DNA of 35,679 nt, taken from assembly GCA_902777855.1 (NCBI GenBank), contig CACYVN010000011.1, positions 1-35,679 of the forward strand. The letters are read 5' to 3'. Each line of letters starts with the position of its first letter. The first letter of the stretch is position 1. Below the pieces are notes generated by a model. It was not told the origin of the DNA and ran no database searches. It saw nothing but the letters and a program-made list of their open reading frames with translations. Positions 34,385-35,679 of the stretch are shown here, piece after piece. Source of the stretch: an uncultured bacterium (GTDB lineage Bacteria > Cyanobacteriota > Vampirovibrionia > Gastranaerophilales > Gastranaerophilaceae). A program made the position numbers and the translations under genes.

Positions 34385-35509
34385 TTATCTTGTATAAACT
34401 CTGGGCAGTCTGACTTTCAGACGGCAGGTGAGTTCGTAATTTATTGTACCCAAAATCTTTGCCCACACATCTATTGACTTGTTTTCATCAAGCAGAGTAA
34501 TAACATCTCCGCACCTGCAATCAACTCCTGTTACGTCAAACATTATCTGATCCATAGTTATATTGCCGACCTGCGGAACTTCAGCCCCGTTTAAAGTTCC
34601 CGTAATCTTGTTTGACAATTTTCGTGGCAGGCCGTCAGCATACCCTATCGGAACTGTTGCAATAGTTCTGTCACCTTTTGCGGTATATGTATGACAATAA
34701 CTTATACCTTCGCCGTCTTTTGCCTTATGGATATTAACTATTCTGCCTTTTAAAGAAATCAGCTGTTTCAGTTTCGGCATCCTAAATTCAACCCCCTGCG
34801 GAAAATCAGGATACAAACCGTAGAGAGAAATTCCTATCCTGCACATGTTTGAATTAGGCTTTTTATAACAAATAGTTCCTGCGGTATTCAAAATATGCAG
34901 TAAAAGTCCTTCGGTATCGACATTATCTACAACACTGTCCCATTTTGCAAACTGTTCTTCTGTCTTATCAAGTTCCTCTGCAGCCGCAAGATGGGTAAAT
35001 ATACCTTTAAAATCAAGATATGGGGCATTTTGAACTTGTTTTATAAATTCGACCGCTTCGTCTGCACGAACACCTATTCGGTTCATTCCCGTATCAAGTT
35101 TTACATGGACTTTCGGTTTAACACCCGTTCTTTCAAAAATTTCTTTACAGGCTTTTAGGTGTTCCTCTGTAAAAATAGAGATACTTATATCGTTTTGAAT
35201 AGCAGTTTCTAATGCCCAGACAGGTACTGCACCGAGTACAAGAATATCGCACTTTATCTTTGCCTGTCTTAAATCAACACCTTCATCAATAGATGCCACA
35301 CCGAGCATATCAACTCCACTTGCCAAAATTGTCGGCGCAAGCATAATTGAACCATGACCGTAGGCATCAGCCTTGACTACACCCAAGAGTTTCATATCAG
35401 GCGAAACATTTTTCCGGATTTCTTTGATGTTATGTTCAAGATTTCCTACGTTGATTTCAACCCACGCATCTCTGTGAATATTTATGTTTGTCTGTCTTGT
35501 ACTGCTCAT
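34385..35509 (-). CDS. alr: Alanine racemase
   Basis: A 374-residue PLP enzyme that makes D-alanine for peptidoglycan. The PLP lysine is K46 in GVVKADAYGHG, and the C-terminal domain holds GISYCHTYTAKGD with the catalytic tyrosine and GYADGLPR. The start chosen is the ATG at 35509 (MSSTRQTNINIHRD), preceded by AAAAAGGA; an upstream in-frame ATG (35530) lies in the leader hairpin and has no ribosome binding site. Together with murE, dapB and ftsI it fits active meso-DAP cell-wall synthesis. Confidence 0.95.
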   Translation of the reverse strand: MSSTRQTNINIHRDAWVEINVGNLEHNIKEIRKNVSPDMKLLGVVKADAYGHGSIMLAPTILASGVDMLGVASIDEGVDLRQAKIKCDILVLGAVPVWALETAIQNDISISIFTEEHLKACKEIFERTGVKPKVHVKLDTGMNRIGVRADEAVEFIKQVQNAPYLDFKGIFTHLAAAEELDKTEEQFAKWDSVVDNVDTEGLLLHILNTAGTICYKKPNSNMCRIGISLYGLYPDFPQGVEFRMPKLKQLISLKGRIVNIHKAKDGEGISYCHTYTAKGDRTIATVPIGYADGLPRKLSNKITGTLNGAEVPQVGNITMDQIMFDVTGVDCRCGDVITLLDENKSIDVWAKILGTINYELTCRLKVRLPRVYTR

Positions 35510-35514
35510 AAAAT

Positions 35515-35559
35515 TCCTTTTTGCCGGCATAGTAATTCCGACCTACATTTTAAATTATA
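35515..35559 (-). promoter_or_regulatory. alr promoter -10 and leader hairpin element
   Basis: On the minus strand TATAAT (35554-35559) lies just upstream of TGTAGGTCGGAATTACTATG and CCGGC. GTCGG and CCGGC can pair around the loop AATTACTATG, so the hairpin would sit at or near the 5' end of the transcript. The ribosome binding site AAAAAGGA follows. The same element precedes speE. Confidence 0.5.
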
Positions 35560-35577
35560 GGACAAAATTACAAAATA

Positions 35578-35679
35578 TTACATAAACAATATTATCGGTA
35601 AGAGATAATATTGTTTAATATTCAAAATAAATATGCCCCATTTCTTTGACCGCAAAGAAACGGGGCGCAAAGAAACTCC
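35578..35679. repeat. Right-edge repeat: hairpins and inverted copy of left edge
   Basis: TAAACAATATTATC (35583-35596) and GATAATATTGTTTA (35604-35617) form a perfect 14-bp stem. The 19-mer 35578-35596 is the exact reverse complement of 273-291. CCCCATTTCTTTG (35636-35648) and CAAAGAAACGGGG (35653-35665) make a second hairpin with one mismatch, followed by another GCAAAGAAAC (35667-35676). The arrangement mirrors the left edge. The window ends inside the element. Confidence 0.75.

Noticed and set aside
1-35679. Insertion sequence, prophage, CRISPR or defence island
   Set aside because: No transposase, integrase, phage structural gene, regularly spaced repeats or defence gene was seen; genes are housekeeping or envelope related.

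Overview
The window is AT-rich and densely coded, with about 30 protein genes on both strands, mostly in short operons. I saw no tRNA, rRNA, CRISPR array, transposase or phage gene. It looks like a chromosomal contig from an uncultured gut bacterium. My best guess is the non-photosynthetic cyanobacterial sister lineage (Melainabacteria/Vampirovibrionia, order Gastranaerophilales). The reasons are low GC, a diderm-type SLH protein with a signal peptide, a meso-DAP-type MurE, and a protein of the MGLASSQARLL type that I associate with that group. This assignment is inference. Both ends of the window fall in hairpin-rich repeat DNA, and the two ends carry inverted copies of one element. That fits a contig whose ends were set by a dispersed repeat.

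Layout. 1-387: repeat-rich edge, then a uridine-kinase-like gene (388-1254) convergent with der. 2698-6180: an 85-aa unknown, then yceD (DUF177), rpmF (L32 with a long charged tail), plsX and fabH. Two hairpins made of degenerate short tandem repeats sit between these genes. 6177-8897 (minus): a previously untracked 54-aa gene, an isocitrate-dehydrogenase-like gene and a 465-aa protein of unknown function. 9121-9297 (plus): a 58-aa gene with its own terminator. 9411-12031 (minus): a TrmH/SpoU methyltransferase, an M24 aminopeptidase and a parvulin. 12032-12430: a gene-free stretch that may encode an RNA.

12431-13841 (plus): a zinc-finger anti-sigma factor, an ECF sigma factor and a CpxP/Spy-like periplasmic protein, behind a possible ECF-type promoter. 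This reads as a self-contained envelope or metal stress sensor. 13903-15180 (minus): SLH protein. 15372-16946: metG, overlapping a compact nagA (minus). 17906-21172 (minus): murE and ftsI-like PBP. 21299-25186: GAF/HD-GYP phosphodiesterase, secreted TPR protein and NarL-type response regulator in an overlapping operon. 25268-26561: pentapeptide-repeat protein and dapB. 26593-35509 (minus): speE, a 410-aa unknown, HIT protein, O-methyltransferase, secreted beta-propeller, dnaJ, grpE, a short lipoamide-dehydrogenase-like protein and alr.

The genes serve mainly the cell envelope: phospholipid and fatty acid initiation (plsX, fabH), meso-DAP peptidoglycan (dapB, alr, murE, ftsI), amino sugar recycling (nagA), outer-envelope anchoring (SLH), and envelope stress or signalling (anti-sigma/sigma/Spy; HD-GYP/TPR/response regulator). 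The most interesting signals are the two unannotated small genes, the short-period intergenic hairpins, the shared 5'-leader hairpin of speE and alr, the candidate RNA at 12.1-12.35 kb, and the inverted repeat copies at the two ends.
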